A stretch of 64,000 nucleotides of DNA from UBA10518 sp022837185 (GTDB taxonomy: Bacteria > Desulfobacterota > Desulfobulbia > Desulfobulbales > Desulfobulbaceae). The notes below the pieces were generated by a model. It did no database searches and had not been told where the DNA came from. It worked only from the letters and a program-made list of their open reading frames with translations. The stretch spans positions 62,001-126,000 of the forward strand of contig JAVEQK010000005.1 of the NCBI GenBank assembly GCA_034007705.1. The letters are read 5' to 3'. The translations under genes and the position numbers were made by a program. This document shows positions 17,475 to 25,895 of the stretch, piece by piece; positions within the stretch are counted from its first letter, which is position 1; each line of letters begins with the position of its first letter.

Positions 17475-17503
17475 TCTATACCCCATAAATCTCCGTTCGA
17501 CAA
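17475..17503 (-). promoter_or_regulatory. Possible promoter for the solute-binding protein operon
   Basis: On the minus strand TTGTCG (17498-17503), 17-base spacer, then TATAGA (17475-17480). About 57 bases upstream of the start at 17418, divergent from the leuC promoter. Confidence 0.45.
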
Positions 17504-17535
17504 TCATTTGCGCCCCCGGCGGGACCATGAATCGA

Positions 17536-17564
17536 TTGACTGATCAGGCGGGGCCGGGTAAACT
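17536..17564 (+). promoter_or_regulatory. Sigma70-like promoter for leuCD
   Basis: TTGACT (17536-17541), exactly 17 bases, then TAAACT (17559-17564). The start of leuC is 68 bases after the -10. Good -35, moderate -10. Confidence 0.5.
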
Positions 17565-17581
17565 GGATAGCATGTCAGCAA

Positions 17582-17598
17582 CGCTTTTGTGTAAAGCG
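17582..17598 (+). repeat. Inverted repeat in the leuC leader
   Basis: CGCTTT, five-base loop, AAAGCG, perfect six-base arms, located between the predicted promoter and the leuC ribosome site (AAGGAA). Could be an operator or a small mRNA hairpin; no U-tract follows, so it is not a terminator. Confidence 0.45.
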
Positions 17599-17631
17599 AT
17601 CACATAATTAAGCATAAGGAAACAAGACAAC

Positions 17632-18918
17632 ATGGGAAAGACCATTGCCGAAAAAATATTCGCCGCCCACCTCCGGGACACACCGGCGCCGGAAAACATG
17701 GTCCTCGACATTGACGTGGTCATGTGCCACGAAATCACCACCCCGGTAGCGATTATGGACCTGGTGGACAAGGGCATGGACAGGGTCTTCGACCCGGCCA
17801 GAATCAAGGCGGTCATCGATCACGTGACGCCCTCCAAGGACTCCAAGACCGCGACCCAGGCCAAAATCCTCCGTGACTGGGCCAGGCGCCACGCCATCAG
17901 CGATTTCTTCGATATCGGCCGCAACGGGGTCTGCCACGCCCTCTTTCCGGAGAAGGGTTTTATCAGGCCGGGCAATACCGTCATCATGGGCGATTCGCAC
18001 ACCTGCACCCACGGCGCCTTTGGAGCTTTCGCCGCCGGAGTGGGAACCACCGACCTCGAAGTGGGCATCCTCAAGGGCGTATGCGCCTTCCGGGTCCCCC
18101 GGTCCATGAAGATAAAGGTGACCGGCACGGTTCCCGAAGGGGTGTTTGCCAAGGACATCATCCTCCACATCATCAAGCTGTTGACGGTCAACGGCGCCAC
18201 CGACCTGATCATGGAATTCCGGGGCCCGGTTGTGGACGCCATGGACATGGCCTCCCGCATGACCCTGTGCAACATGGCCGTCGAAGCCGGAGCAACGAGC
18301 GGCATCTGCCTGCCGGACCGCGTCACTGCCGAATACCTGTGGCCCTTCATCCAGGATGACTATGCCTCCATTGACGAGGCGGTTCATGATTTCCGCAAGT
18401 GGCATTCCGACGCCGACGCGGTCTATGCGCAAACCCTGGCCGTTGACGTGAGCAGTCTGCAGCCCCAGGTGACCTTCGGATTCAAGCCCGATCAGGTCAA
18501 AAACATCGGCGAGCTGGCCGGCACCCCCGTCGACCAGGTATATATCGGCTCGTGCACCAACGGCCGCATCGAGGACCTCCGCGCCGCAGCCTCCATCCTC
18601 AAGGGGCGCACCATTGCCGGGACCGTCCGCGGCATTCTGACCCCGGCCACTCCGGCAGTGTATTCCCAGGCCCTGGACGAAGGGCTGATAAAGATATTCA
18701 TGGACAGCGGTTTTTGCGTCCTGAACCCCACCTGCGGCGCCTGCCTGGGCATGAGCAGCGGGGTGCTCGCCGAAGGCGAAACCTGCGCCTCGACCACCAA
18801 CCGGAACTTCAACGGCCGGATGGGAAAAGGCGGGATGGTCCACCTGATGAGCCCCCTCAGCGCCGCAGCGGCGGCAATTACCGGCGAGATAACCGACCCG
18901 CGGCGGTTTATGCCCTGA
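17632..18918 (+). CDS. leuC: 3-isopropylmalate dehydratase large subunit (HACN/LeuC type)
   Basis: Aconitase-family large subunit, 428 residues, with the three Cys ligands of a [4Fe-4S] cluster in GSCTNGR and PTCGACLG. The short form (about 420 rather than 470 residues) is the archaeal/delta-type LeuC, close to homoaconitase, and acts with a separate small subunit, leuD, encoded 42 bases downstream. It isomerises 2- to 3-isopropylmalate in leucine synthesis; homoaconitate or methylmalate as substrate cannot be excluded from sequence alone. leuA and leuB are not in the window. AAGGAA precedes the ATG. Confidence 0.92.
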   Translation: MGKTIAEKIFAAHLRDTPAPENMVLDIDVVMCHEITTPVAIMDLVDKGMDRVFDPARIKAVIDHVTPSKDSKTATQAKILRDWARRHAISDFFDIGRNGVCHALFPEKGFIRPGNTVIMGDSHTCTHGAFGAFAAGVGTTDLEVGILKGVCAFRVPRSMKIKVTGTVPEGVFAKDIILHIIKLLTVNGATDLIMEFRGPVVDAMDMASRMTLCNMAVEAGATSGICLPDRVTAEYLWPFIQDDYASIDEAVHDFRKWHSDADAVYAQTLAVDVSSLQPQVTFGFKPDQVKNIGELAGTPVDQVYIGSCTNGRIEDLRAAASILKGRTIAGTVRGILTPATPAVYSQALDEGLIKIFMDSGFCVLNPTCGACLGMSSGVLAEGETCASTTNRNFNGRMGKGGMVHLMSPLSAAAAAITGEITDPRRFMP

Positions 18919-18960
18919 CGTGTCGGTCACCAGTTGCCCAGTTCCAGACAGGAGAAAATG

Positions 18961-19491
18961 ATGAAGAAATTCGGCGGACCCGCCTTTTTCATAGACAGAA
19001 GCGACATCAACACCGACGAGATCATACCGGCGAAGTACCTGACCGAGATATCCAAGCAGGCCCTCAAACCCCATCTGCTCGAGGACCTGCATCTGCCGGG
19101 AACCGTTTTCGACCCCCGCTCCCCTGCCCTTGCGCGGGCCAATGTGCTGGTCACCCGTTCCAACTTCGGCTGCGGGTCTTCAAGGGAGCACGCGGTCTGG
19201 GCCCTGGAGGTCAATGACATCAATGTCGTGGTGGCTGAGAGTTTTGCCAGGATCTTCCGACAGAACATGTTCAACTGCGGCATTCTCGCCGTGGAGCTGA
19301 ATCCCGGAGACATCGACCGGCTTTTCAGTCTGCCGGCAGACGTCAGCATCGATGTCGACCTGGAGGAAGAGAAATTGACGGCAGTCGGCGGTGACGGCCG
19401 CTCCGTCACCTGCACCTTCCACCTCAACCGGTTTGACAAAAAACTGGTGGAGGCGGGAGGATGGCTCGCCTACGCCGATCTGAACTATTAA
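18961..19491 (+). CDS. leuD: 3-isopropylmalate dehydratase small subunit
   Basis: Swivel domain of the heterodimeric dehydratase, about 176 residues. The DRSDINTDEIIPAKYL start, the SNFGCGSSREHAVWAL active-site segment and AESFARIFRQNMFNCGI are family marks. Start at 18961 preferred (AGGAGA five bases upstream); an adjacent ATG at 18958 is equally in frame. The residues after SDINTDEIIP, which set substrate choice in this family, read AKYLTEIS, close to leucine-pathway members. Confidence 0.92.
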   Translation: MKKFGGPAFFIDRSDINTDEIIPAKYLTEISKQALKPHLLEDLHLPGTVFDPRSPALARANVLVTRSNFGCGSSREHAVWALEVNDINVVVAESFARIFRQNMFNCGILAVELNPGDIDRLFSLPADVSIDVDLEEEKLTAVGGDGRSVTCTFHLNRFDKKLVEAGGWLAYADLNY

Positions 19492-19627
19492 GAAGGTTCG
19501 TCTGCCGGGAAGGTGCGGACTGGAAACCCGGGCTACAGAATCCGGGGGCCGGTCCCGCCCCTTTCATCGCCCCCCCAAGCCCCTGCCGCCAACGCTTGGC
19601 CGGCCGGAGGCCTGATCGGAAGAAATT

Positions 19628-20566
19628 CTACAACCCGGCATCTGCGAGTTTGCCGATGATGCCCTGTTGCTCCTCGGACAGCTCCTGGGGAACGTGGACC
19701 CCGATCTTGACGTACAGATCGCCCCTTTCCCCGATGGGCCCGCTGGGCAGCCCATGCCCCTTGACCCTGAGCCGGGCGTCCTGCTGCACCCCCGGCGGCA
19801 CCTTGATCTTGAACCGCTTGCCCTCCAGGGTGACAATTTCCACTTCGGTCCCGAGACAGGCCATGCTGAACGGAATTTTCTTTTCTACGATCAGATCATC
19901 GCCGTCGCGCTGGAATTCCGGGTGCGGATCGACGGTGATCTTGAGGTAGAGATCGCCCGGAGGGCCGCCCGAGGGTGAGGGCGCCCCCTTGCCGCTGAGC
20001 CGGAGCCTTTTCCCCGATTCTATCCCCTTGGGGATCTTGACCGAAACGTTCTGCGGGGCGCCGTTATGGCGGAGGCTGATGGTTTTCTCGGCTCCGTGCA
20101 GAACGTCTTCAAAAGATATGGACAACTGGTAGGTCAGGTCCTCCCCCTTCAGGGGCTGGGACGACCCGCAGCCACCCTGGCAGCCGCCCCTGCCCGAGGC
20201 GTAGCCGAAGATGGAATTGAATTGCTGGGGGCCGGATGACGCCCTGAAACCGTTGGAGCCCCCGAACTGGGAGTTGTTGAAGAAGCCGAACTGTCTCAGG
20301 ATGCTGTTGAGATCGAAGCCCCGGAAAATGTCCTCCTGGGAGAAGCGCTGATGAAAACCGCTGGCGCCATAGGTATCGTACTGTTCCCGCTTGTGCTTGT
20401 CCGACAGGACGGCATAGGCTTCATTGATCTCCTTGAACTTCGCCTCGGCCGCCTTGTCGCCGTTGGTTTTGTCGGGATGGTATTTGAGGGCGAGCTTGCG
20501 GTACGCTTTCTTGATTTCGTCCGGGGAGGCCTTCTTGTCGAGGCCTAAAACTGTGTAGTAATCCAT
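19628..20566 (-). CDS. DnaJ-family co-chaperone, CbpA-like (no zinc finger)
   Basis: 312 residues. J domain at 1-70 with the HPD motif in KYHPDKTN, a Gly/Phe-rich stretch (about 75-150) and two C-terminal substrate-binding barrels (about 150-300, LTYQLSISFEDVLHGAEKTI and GDLYLKITVDPHPEFQRDGDDL). The four CxxCxGxG repeats of DnaJ are missing, so this is a type II J-protein. It stimulates DnaK ATPase and hands over unfolded proteins. ssb lies just upstream on the same strand; leuD converges from the other side. Confidence 0.9.
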   Translation of the reverse strand: MDYYTVLGLDKKASPDEIKKAYRKLALKYHPDKTNGDKAAEAKFKEINEAYAVLSDKHKREQYDTYGASGFHQRFSQEDIFRGFDLNSILRQFGFFNNSQFGGSNGFRASSGPQQFNSIFGYASGRGGCQGGCGSSQPLKGEDLTYQLSISFEDVLHGAEKTISLRHNGAPQNVSVKIPKGIESGKRLRLSGKGAPSPSGGPPGDLYLKITVDPHPEFQRDGDDLIVEKKIPFSMACLGTEVEIVTLEGKRFKIKVPPGVQQDARLRVKGHGLPSGPIGERGDLYVKIGVHVPQELSEEQQGIIGKLADAGL

Positions 20567-20592
20567 AACTGCCGCGGATTCGCAAAAATGAT

Positions 20593-21015
20593 TTAAAACG
20601 GAACGTCATCCCCCGTTCCCGGCGGCGGTTCAGGGGGAAAATCCTGGTAGCCGCTGTTTGCGCCGTAGTTCTCGTTTGAGGAAGATGTTCCCCGCGGACT
20701 GAGCATCTGCATGTCTCGGGCAACGATCTCCGTGCTGTACCGGTCGTTGCCGTTCTGATCCTGCCATTTTCTGGTCTGCAGTTTGCCTTCAATGTATACT
20801 TTCGATCCCTTGGAAAGATACTCGGAGCATATCTCCGCCAGTCTCCTCCAGGCCACAATGTTGTGCCATTCCGTCTGCTCCTGCTGCTGTCCGTCCTGCC
20901 CCTTCCATCGTTCGGTGGTGGCGATGCGGAAATTGCACACCGGGGTCCCGCTCTGGGTGTAGCGGATTTCCGGATCAGCGCCGAGATTGCCGATTAAGAT
21001 CACTTTATTAATCAT
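20593..21015 (-). CDS. ssb: Single-stranded DNA-binding protein
   Basis: 140 residues. OB fold at 1-110, beginning INKVILIGNLGADPEIRY, with the WHNIVAWRRLAEICSEYL and KVYIEGKLQTRKW strands. A Gly/Pro/Gln-rich linker ends in the acidic tip GDDVPF, the docking peptide for repair and replication partners (usually DDDIPF). A minus-strand TACAAT at 21065-21070 may be its -10. No LexA-type box seen. Confidence 0.95.
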   Translation of the reverse strand: MINKVILIGNLGADPEIRYTQSGTPVCNFRIATTERWKGQDGQQQEQTEWHNIVAWRRLAEICSEYLSKGSKVYIEGKLQTRKWQDQNGNDRYSTEIVARDMQMLSPRGTSSSNENYGANSGYQDFPPEPPPGTGDDVPF

Positions 21016-21213
21016 TTTTTTCCTTTGGTGCGATGGTTCGAGATGAAGGCTTATGCTGGGCTATATTGTAATGACGATTTAAAAAAAAACCAGCCTGTAT
21101 TACAATTTTTATCGGCTGCGCACAAGCCCTTTACGGCCCCGGGCATGGCGTTCATCCCCGCCTTCTTCTGCTTCCTGCTCCCGTGACGCTCACCGCTGTT
21201 CCGCCAGGACCGG

Positions 21214-22335
21214 TCACAAATTTCCGGGCACTCCGGCCAGAGCGTCGTCGAGCATGGCCGGCAGTCCACCTCTGTCCCCGGGGGCGAAACCGAAGACCTC
21301 CCGCCAGACCGCATCGCTTTCCATGCAGAAGTAGAGGCAGGTCCGGTCGGAAACATACCGCTGCAGCTCATTGACAATGAAGGTGTACATCTCGACGCGC
21401 TGGGAACGGAAATAGCGGGACTTGCCGTCCAGGCCGGAGATGAATTCCTCGTAGAAAATACGCGATCCCGGAAACCGTTCCGCCGCAATCGCCTTCAAGC
21501 GGGGGATAAAGCGCAGGGCGCCCAGGCTGATCCAGACAATCCTGTCTCCGGGGACGGTCCGGAACAGCTGCCGGATGGTGTGCCGGTATCCTTCCTTCCA
21601 GCCCTGGTGCCAGATGACGGGATCAAAGTGAAAAGCCAGCCGGTACCCCCATTCGGCGCAACGGGCGGCGGCGGCCATTCTCTGTTCGAGGCTCGCGGTC
21701 CGCAGCTCTTCCCTGGCGGCAACCTGCGGGCTGTTCAGCGACCAGGCGACTATGGTCCTGCCGCCGTGATCGGCGTCCCTGAGGTTGTCGATGACGGCGC
21801 TCTTGGTCTTCAGCTCCAGGACGGCATTGTCGGTATGGCGGACGTATTCTATCAGGCGGCGGCTGAGCCCGGTGAGCCTGTCCAAAGCCAGGCTGTCGGT
21901 GAACTCGCCCGTGCCGATCCGGAAGAGACGGGGGGAAGGCGAACGCAGCTCCTGGTCAAGTTCGGCGAACAGGTCCTCGATATTGACAAAAAAACTGAGC
22001 CACGGGGTGTTCAGGTAGGCCTGCAGGATGCAGTAGACGCAGTCCATGGGGCAGTTCATGCCGATATTGAGGACATGATAGCCGCAGCAGAGATATTCGC
22101 TGGTACCCGGACAGGGCTTGAAAAACCGGCCCCTGTTCCTGGTGAGAAGAAGACTGCGCTTGCCTTCCTTCAGGCTGCCGGGAAATCCGCCGTTGAATTC
22201 CGGGCAGCGATCATCATCAATCAGGGACACCGGCAGCCCGCTGCGGCGTATGATTTCCCTTGCATAGGGAAGATCGCGACATTGCCGGGCAACATACAGG
22301 GTGGTGATATGGGCGGCGGGATCGGAAAAGGCCAT
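21214..22335 (-). CDS. Radical SAM protein related to spore photoproduct lyase
   Basis: 373 residues. The radical-SAM cluster motif is NCPMDCVYC (Cx3Cx2C), preceded by FFKPCPGTSEYLCCGYHVLN and followed by LQAYLNT, the arrangement of SplB-like enzymes. RIGTGEFTDSLALD and WSLNSP(QV) are also typical. True SplB repairs spore photoproduct with a distal Cys donor; no sporulation genes are here and this lineage does not form spores, so the substrate may differ. It lies 39 bases downstream of rlmH on the same strand. Confidence 0.85.
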   Translation of the reverse strand: MAFSDPAAHITTLYVARQCRDLPYAREIIRRSGLPVSLIDDDRCPEFNGGFPGSLKEGKRSLLLTRNRGRFFKPCPGTSEYLCCGYHVLNIGMNCPMDCVYCILQAYLNTPWLSFFVNIEDLFAELDQELRSPSPRLFRIGTGEFTDSLALDRLTGLSRRLIEYVRHTDNAVLELKTKSAVIDNLRDADHGGRTIVAWSLNSPQVAAREELRTASLEQRMAAAARCAEWGYRLAFHFDPVIWHQGWKEGYRHTIRQLFRTVPGDRIVWISLGALRFIPRLKAIAAERFPGSRIFYEEFISGLDGKSRYFRSQRVEMYTFIVNELQRYVSDRTCLYFCMESDAVWREVFGFAPGDRGGLPAMLDDALAGVPGNL

Positions 22336-22374
22336 GTCGGAACCGGTCAGGAAAGGTTGAAGGCGGCCATGATC

Positions 22375-22842
22375 TCAGTTGTGATAGCGCCGTCCCGATT
22401 TGATCATCCAGGCCCTGTACAGCTGCTCCATGAGGATCAGGCGGGTCATTTCGTGGGTGAAGGTCATCCGGGAGAGGGAAAGGACCAGATCGGCCCGGCG
22501 GATGACATCCGGGTGCAGTCCCAGGTGGCCGCCGATCAGGAAATGGACGGATTTCATTCCCCTGTTTTCCCACTCCGTTATCTGCCCGGCCAATTCCTCC
22601 GAATCCAACTGCCGGCCGCCGGCATCCAGGGCAACGAGGCAGGAGGCGTCCGCGCACCGCTCAAGAAGCTGCTCCGCCTCCCTTTGCCTGAACAGGTCGT
22701 CGGGCAGCCGCCTGGATGCCTTGTCCCGCAGGACAACCATCTCCACCTGGACAAACCGGCCCAGCCGGGCGGCGAAATCGGCAATGCCCTCCTCCAGGTA
22801 CCGCTGCGCTGTTTTGCCGAGGAAGGGAAAGACAAACCGCAT
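22375..22842 (-). CDS. rlmH: 23S rRNA pseudouridine-1915 N3-methyltransferase
   Basis: SPOUT methyltransferase, 155 residues, that methylates pseudouridine 1915 in helix 69 of 23S rRNA on the assembled ribosome. SAM-site residues appear in FLIGGHLGLHPDVI and SLSRMTFTHEMTRLILMEQLYRA, and the C-terminus ends KSGRRYHN, close to the usual GxPYHx tail. It starts five bases after the end of ykgJ, so the two are co-transcribed. Confidence 0.95.
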   Translation of the reverse strand: MRFVFPFLGKTAQRYLEEGIADFAARLGRFVQVEMVVLRDKASRRLPDDLFRQREAEQLLERCADASCLVALDAGGRQLDSEELAGQITEWENRGMKSVHFLIGGHLGLHPDVIRRADLVLSLSRMTFTHEMTRLILMEQLYRAWMIKSGRRYHN

Positions 22843-22846
22843 CTGC

Positions 22847-23275
22847 TCAGAACATCAGGGAATCGGTCTCATCGAGCAGTTGCCGGAGCCGGGTGCAGAA
22901 CTCTTCGTAGCTCAGTTCGGCGTTCAATCCGGGACAGGAGGATCTGATGGTTGCAAAGTTGTTCGGATCCCTCAGGATGCTCGGGTGCAGGGGCCATTGA
23001 CCGCATCGCCAGGGCCGCCCCCCATGCACGGTGCATCCCCTGTTTTCATCATAGAAGATGCAGTGGCCGGCAACGGTTTTCATCTGGACGACACCGCCGG
23101 TCACCCGCCAGTATTTTTCCTGCACCTCCTGCCTGGACAGGCCGAGAAAGGCAACCATCCGCGCCTGGTCGTCTTCGTTCAGGGAGACCGTCGTCTCGCC
23201 CTGACAGCAGAAACCGCATTTCGTGCAGGAAAAGATTTCTTCCAGACGATGTGATCTGTGTTGACCGGATTGCAT
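22847..23275 (-). CDS. YkgJ-type cysteine-cluster protein
   Basis: 142 residues, YkgJ/UPF0153 family. Cysteines cluster in FSCTKCGFCCQG, then CIFYDENRGCTVHGGRPWRCGQWP, the typical eight-Cys metal or Fe-S binding arrangement. Function in bacteria is unknown. The start codon lies only eight bases after the U-tract of a strong terminator for the upstream gene and has no ribosome site, so it may be leaderless or need read-through. rlmH follows directly. Confidence 0.85.
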   Translation of the reverse strand: MQSGQHRSHRLEEIFSCTKCGFCCQGETTVSLNEDDQARMVAFLGLSRQEVQEKYWRVTGGVVQMKTVAGHCIFYDENRGCTVHGGRPWRCGQWPLHPSILRDPNNFATIRSSCPGLNAELSYEEFCTRLRQLLDETDSLMF

Positions 23276-23283
23276 GGGCAGAT

Positions 23284-23318
23284 AAAAAAAAACGTACCGA
23301 CCGCCAGGTCAGGTACGT
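23284..23318 (-). terminator. Rho-independent terminator after yqgE
   Basis: On the minus strand: ACGTACC, A bulge, GACC, loop TGGC, GGTC, GGTACGT, followed by an uninterrupted run of nine T. The eleven-base stem is nearly perfect. It lies 85 bases after the yqgE stop and right before the ykgJ start. Confidence 0.85.
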
Positions 23319-23402
23319 CGGAAATAATCATCTCTTCTGGCGGGGCGAACGACACGCCTGCACCGGGACCTCAGTCGTTTTTAACCCCCTTTTCCCGTTT
23401 AA

Positions 23403-23975
23403 TCAAGCATTACCTATGACATCGCCGAATACCGCGATATCGATGCCGAAGCTGTGCGCGGCCAGTTTCCATTTCAATTCATCTGGGGTCTTGAAGAGAA
23501 TGTCAAAATTGCCGGGCACGGTCAGCCAGCTGTTGTCAACCAGTTCGCTTTCCAGCTGTCCCGGGCCCCAACCGGCGTAGCCGAGCATGAACAGATATTT
23601 TCCGGGCCCCTTGCCGCGGGCGATATCGTAGAGCAGGCGCGAATCACGGGACAGATATATTTCCGGGGTGACCTCAAGTGCGTTGGTGATGGAGTAGTCA
23701 GCGCTGTAGAGTATAAAGCCGGACTCCAGCTCAACCGGTCCTCCCAGGTAAACCGGGGGCAGTTCCCCCTCGGGCACCGGCATGTTCGCTCCTTCCAGCA
23801 CGTCCCGCAGGGTGATGTTCCGGTTGGGATTATTGATGACCAGACCCATCGCCCCTTCCTCATTGTGAGCGCAGAGAAAGATCACCTGCTCCTGAAACCT
23901 CGGATCAGGCATTTGCGGTGTGGAAATGAGAAAATTTCCGGTGAGACTTTCCATATTCCTGCCCATATCTGCCAT
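23403..23975 (-). CDS. yqgE: YqgE/AlgH family protein
   Basis: About 190 residues. Family signatures: LTGNFLISTPQMPDPRFQEQVIFLCAHNEEGAMGLVINNP at the N-terminus (in shorter pieces) and LGYAGWGPGQLESEL in the second half. AlgH was first seen as an alginate regulator in Pseudomonas, but the biochemical role remains unclear. In-frame starts exist at 24008, 23975 and 23954; I chose 23975 because AGGCGG lies upstream, while canonical homologues begin nearer the MESLTGNF of 23954. A strong terminator follows. Confidence 0.88.
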   Translation of the reverse strand: MADMGRNMESLTGNFLISTPQMPDPRFQEQVIFLCAHNEEGAMGLVINNPNRNITLRDVLEGANMPVPEGELPPVYLGGPVELESGFILYSADYSITNALEVTPEIYLSRDSRLLYDIARGKGPGKYLFMLGYAGWGPGQLESELVDNSWLTVPGNFDILFKTPDELKWKLAAHSFGIDIAVFGDVIGNA

Positions 23976-24116
23976 GCCGGTTGACCGCCTGTCATCCTTT
24001 ACATACATTGTAGCATCGGGGGATGGAGACAGTCAAGCAGGATTCGCGCCCCCTCCCTGTCCCGGCCGGAATCATGCCCGGCAGTCGCCCGGATTCCGGG
24101 CACAGGGGCAGCCGGT

Positions 24117-25226
24117 TCACAGGGGCCGGCAATAGCCGTGGATCAGGATATCGTCATTGAGACGGCGGGTTTGAATATGCCGGAGAAGCTCCCTGTCGTC
24201 CCGGCCCGGCAGGGTGAATCCCTCAACCAGCGAGGTGCCCTGGCCGCCGATAAAAAACGGAGCGATAAACAGGTATACCTCGTCGACAAGCCGGGCCCGG
24301 AGAAAGGAACCATGCACGGCGGCTCCCCCCTCGACCAGGATGGAAGTGATGCCCGCCTGTCCGAGGTGGACAAGCATTCGATGGAGATCAATCCGGCCGT
24401 CGTTGTCAAGCGGCAGGCGATGGACGGCGGCCCCGGCCCGGGCAAGTCGTTCTTCCGCCGCCCCAGGCGCGTCCGGGCCGCAGAAGACCCACGTCGGCGC
24501 ACTGCTGTGCTGGGAGACCATCCTGGATTCGGCCTGCAGGCGCAAATGGGTGTCGATGACGATGCGCAGGGGATCACGCTGCGCCTCTTCCTCCGGCAGG
24601 CGCGTCGTCAGAGAGGGGTCGTCGATCAGGGCGGTGCCCACCCCGATGCAGACGGCGTCAAGCGTATTGCGCAGCCGATGGGTGCAGAGCCTGGATTGCT
24701 CGCCGGTGATCCGTCCCCCCCGGCCAGGGAGATAGGAAATTTTTCCGTCAAGGCTCATGCCCGCCTTCATCACCACCCAGGGCAGGCCGGTCGTGACGTG
24801 CTTGTGAAACGGCAGGTTGATCTTCCGGCATTCCTCTTCCAGCACTCCGGTTTCCACCTCAAGACCGCACGACCGCAGGTAGGCGCTGCCCCCTCCTTCA
24901 ACCCGGGGGTTGGGGTCCGCCATGCCGACCACCACCCTGGCAATGCCGGCGTCCAGAATGGCCCGGGTGCACGGTGGGGTCCGGCCGAAGTGGTTGCACG
25001 GCTCCAGGGTCACGTAGAGGGTGGCGCCGGCCGCTGAACCGCCGGCGTCCGCAATGGCGTTCACCTCGGCATGGGGTCCTCCGGCCCGATGATGATACCC
25101 GCGGCCGACGACAATCCCGTCCCGGACGACAAGAGCGCCGACGCAGGGGTTCGGCGATGTTCTGCCCTGCCCTTTCCCGGCCTCGTCCAGGGCGAGGCGC
25201 ATGAAGTCGACATCACGGCGGGTCAT
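24117..25226 (-). CDS. ribD: Riboflavin biosynthesis deaminase/reductase RibD
   Basis: Bifunctional enzyme of riboflavin synthesis. The N-terminal zinc deaminase (about 1-145) has HAEVNAI and EPCNHFGRTPPC as zinc and catalytic motifs. The C-terminal NADPH reductase (about 148-365) has VVMKAGMSLDGKIS and ILVEGGAAVHGSFL. 369 residues, normal. Upstream on the same strand are nrdR and glyA, a common order in this group. No FMN riboswitch is visible in the 176-base gap before it. Confidence 0.95.
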   Translation of the reverse strand: MTRRDVDFMRLALDEAGKGQGRTSPNPCVGALVVRDGIVVGRGYHHRAGGPHAEVNAIADAGGSAAGATLYVTLEPCNHFGRTPPCTRAILDAGIARVVVGMADPNPRVEGGGSAYLRSCGLEVETGVLEEECRKINLPFHKHVTTGLPWVVMKAGMSLDGKISYLPGRGGRITGEQSRLCTHRLRNTLDAVCIGVGTALIDDPSLTTRLPEEEAQRDPLRIVIDTHLRLQAESRMVSQHSSAPTWVFCGPDAPGAAEERLARAGAAVHRLPLDNDGRIDLHRMLVHLGQAGITSILVEGGAAVHGSFLRARLVDEVYLFIAPFFIGGQGTSLVEGFTLPGRDDRELLRHIQTRRLNDDILIHGYCRPL

Positions 25227-25402
25227 GATCTATGTCACTGAAACAATGAAGTATTTCGAGGTCATAAAACCAGGTACGAAGTCCCCTCAAAGAGGGACTG
25301 AAATTTTCCGGCTGCCGGTTGCCTGTGCTGCAGCAGAAAGCCTCCCCGGCGGAACCCGCAGAACCGGGTTGTATTGGCAAAAGAACCGGAAGGGGAAATG
25401 AA

Positions 25403-25873
25403 TCAGGTGTGCGGATTGTCCTTGTCCTCAAGAAACCCCTTGAGTTCGTCCATGAATTCGTTCACATCCTTGAACTGGCGGTAGACGGAGGCAAAGCGGA
25501 CATAAGCGACTTCATCAAGCTCGGGCAAGGCTTCCATGACCCACTCCCCAACTTTGCTGGTGGGGACTTCCTTGCCGCCGAAATCCTGGAGCCTGCCTTC
25601 AATGGCATCGACAAACCGGTCGATGTCGGCCAGGCTCACCGGCCTCTTTTCGCAGGCCTTTTCCAGGCCGGTGACGATCTTGCCCCGGTCCCACGCCTCC
25701 CGGCGGCCGTCCTTCTTGATCAGCATGGGGAGCATCACCTCAATGCGTTCGTAGGTGGTAAAACGCTGGTCGCACTTGCCGCAGGCACGGCGGCGGCGGG
25801 TGATGGTCTTATCCTTGTTCAGCCGGGAATCGATCACCTTGTTGTTGAGATGGCCGCAATAGGGGCATTTCAT
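25403..25873 (-). CDS. nrdR: Transcriptional repressor NrdR
   Basis: 156 residues. N-terminal zinc ribbon with CPYCGH and CGKC ligands and the RRRRACGKCDQRFTTYER DNA-contact region, followed by an ATP-cone (about 48-140), VIKKDGRREAWDRGKI-like. NrdR represses ribonucleotide reductase operons in response to dATP/ATP. No reductase gene and no clear NrdR box is present in this window. It is 22 bases after glyA, probably one transcript. Confidence 0.95.
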   Translation of the reverse strand: MKCPYCGHLNNKVIDSRLNKDKTITRRRRACGKCDQRFTTYERIEVMLPMLIKKDGRREAWDRGKIVTGLEKACEKRPVSLADIDRFVDAIEGRLQDFGGKEVPTSKVGEWVMEALPELDEVAYVRFASVYRQFKDVNEFMDELKGFLEDKDNPHT

Positions 25874-25895
25874 GCTTCCGCCTCCGGAAATCGGG

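Noticed and set aside
21016..21213. GGTTCGAGA resembling a tRNA T-loop
   Set aside because: No matching acceptor, D or anticodon arms around it.
25280..25299. AGTCCC-N8-GGGACT followed by GAAAT, resembling one CRISPR repeat
   Set aside because: Only one copy; no second repeat or spacer at the expected spacing and no cas genes. Treated as a chance hairpin.
25227..25402. Possible FMN riboswitch before ribD
   Set aside because: None of the conserved RFN segments are present in this gap.
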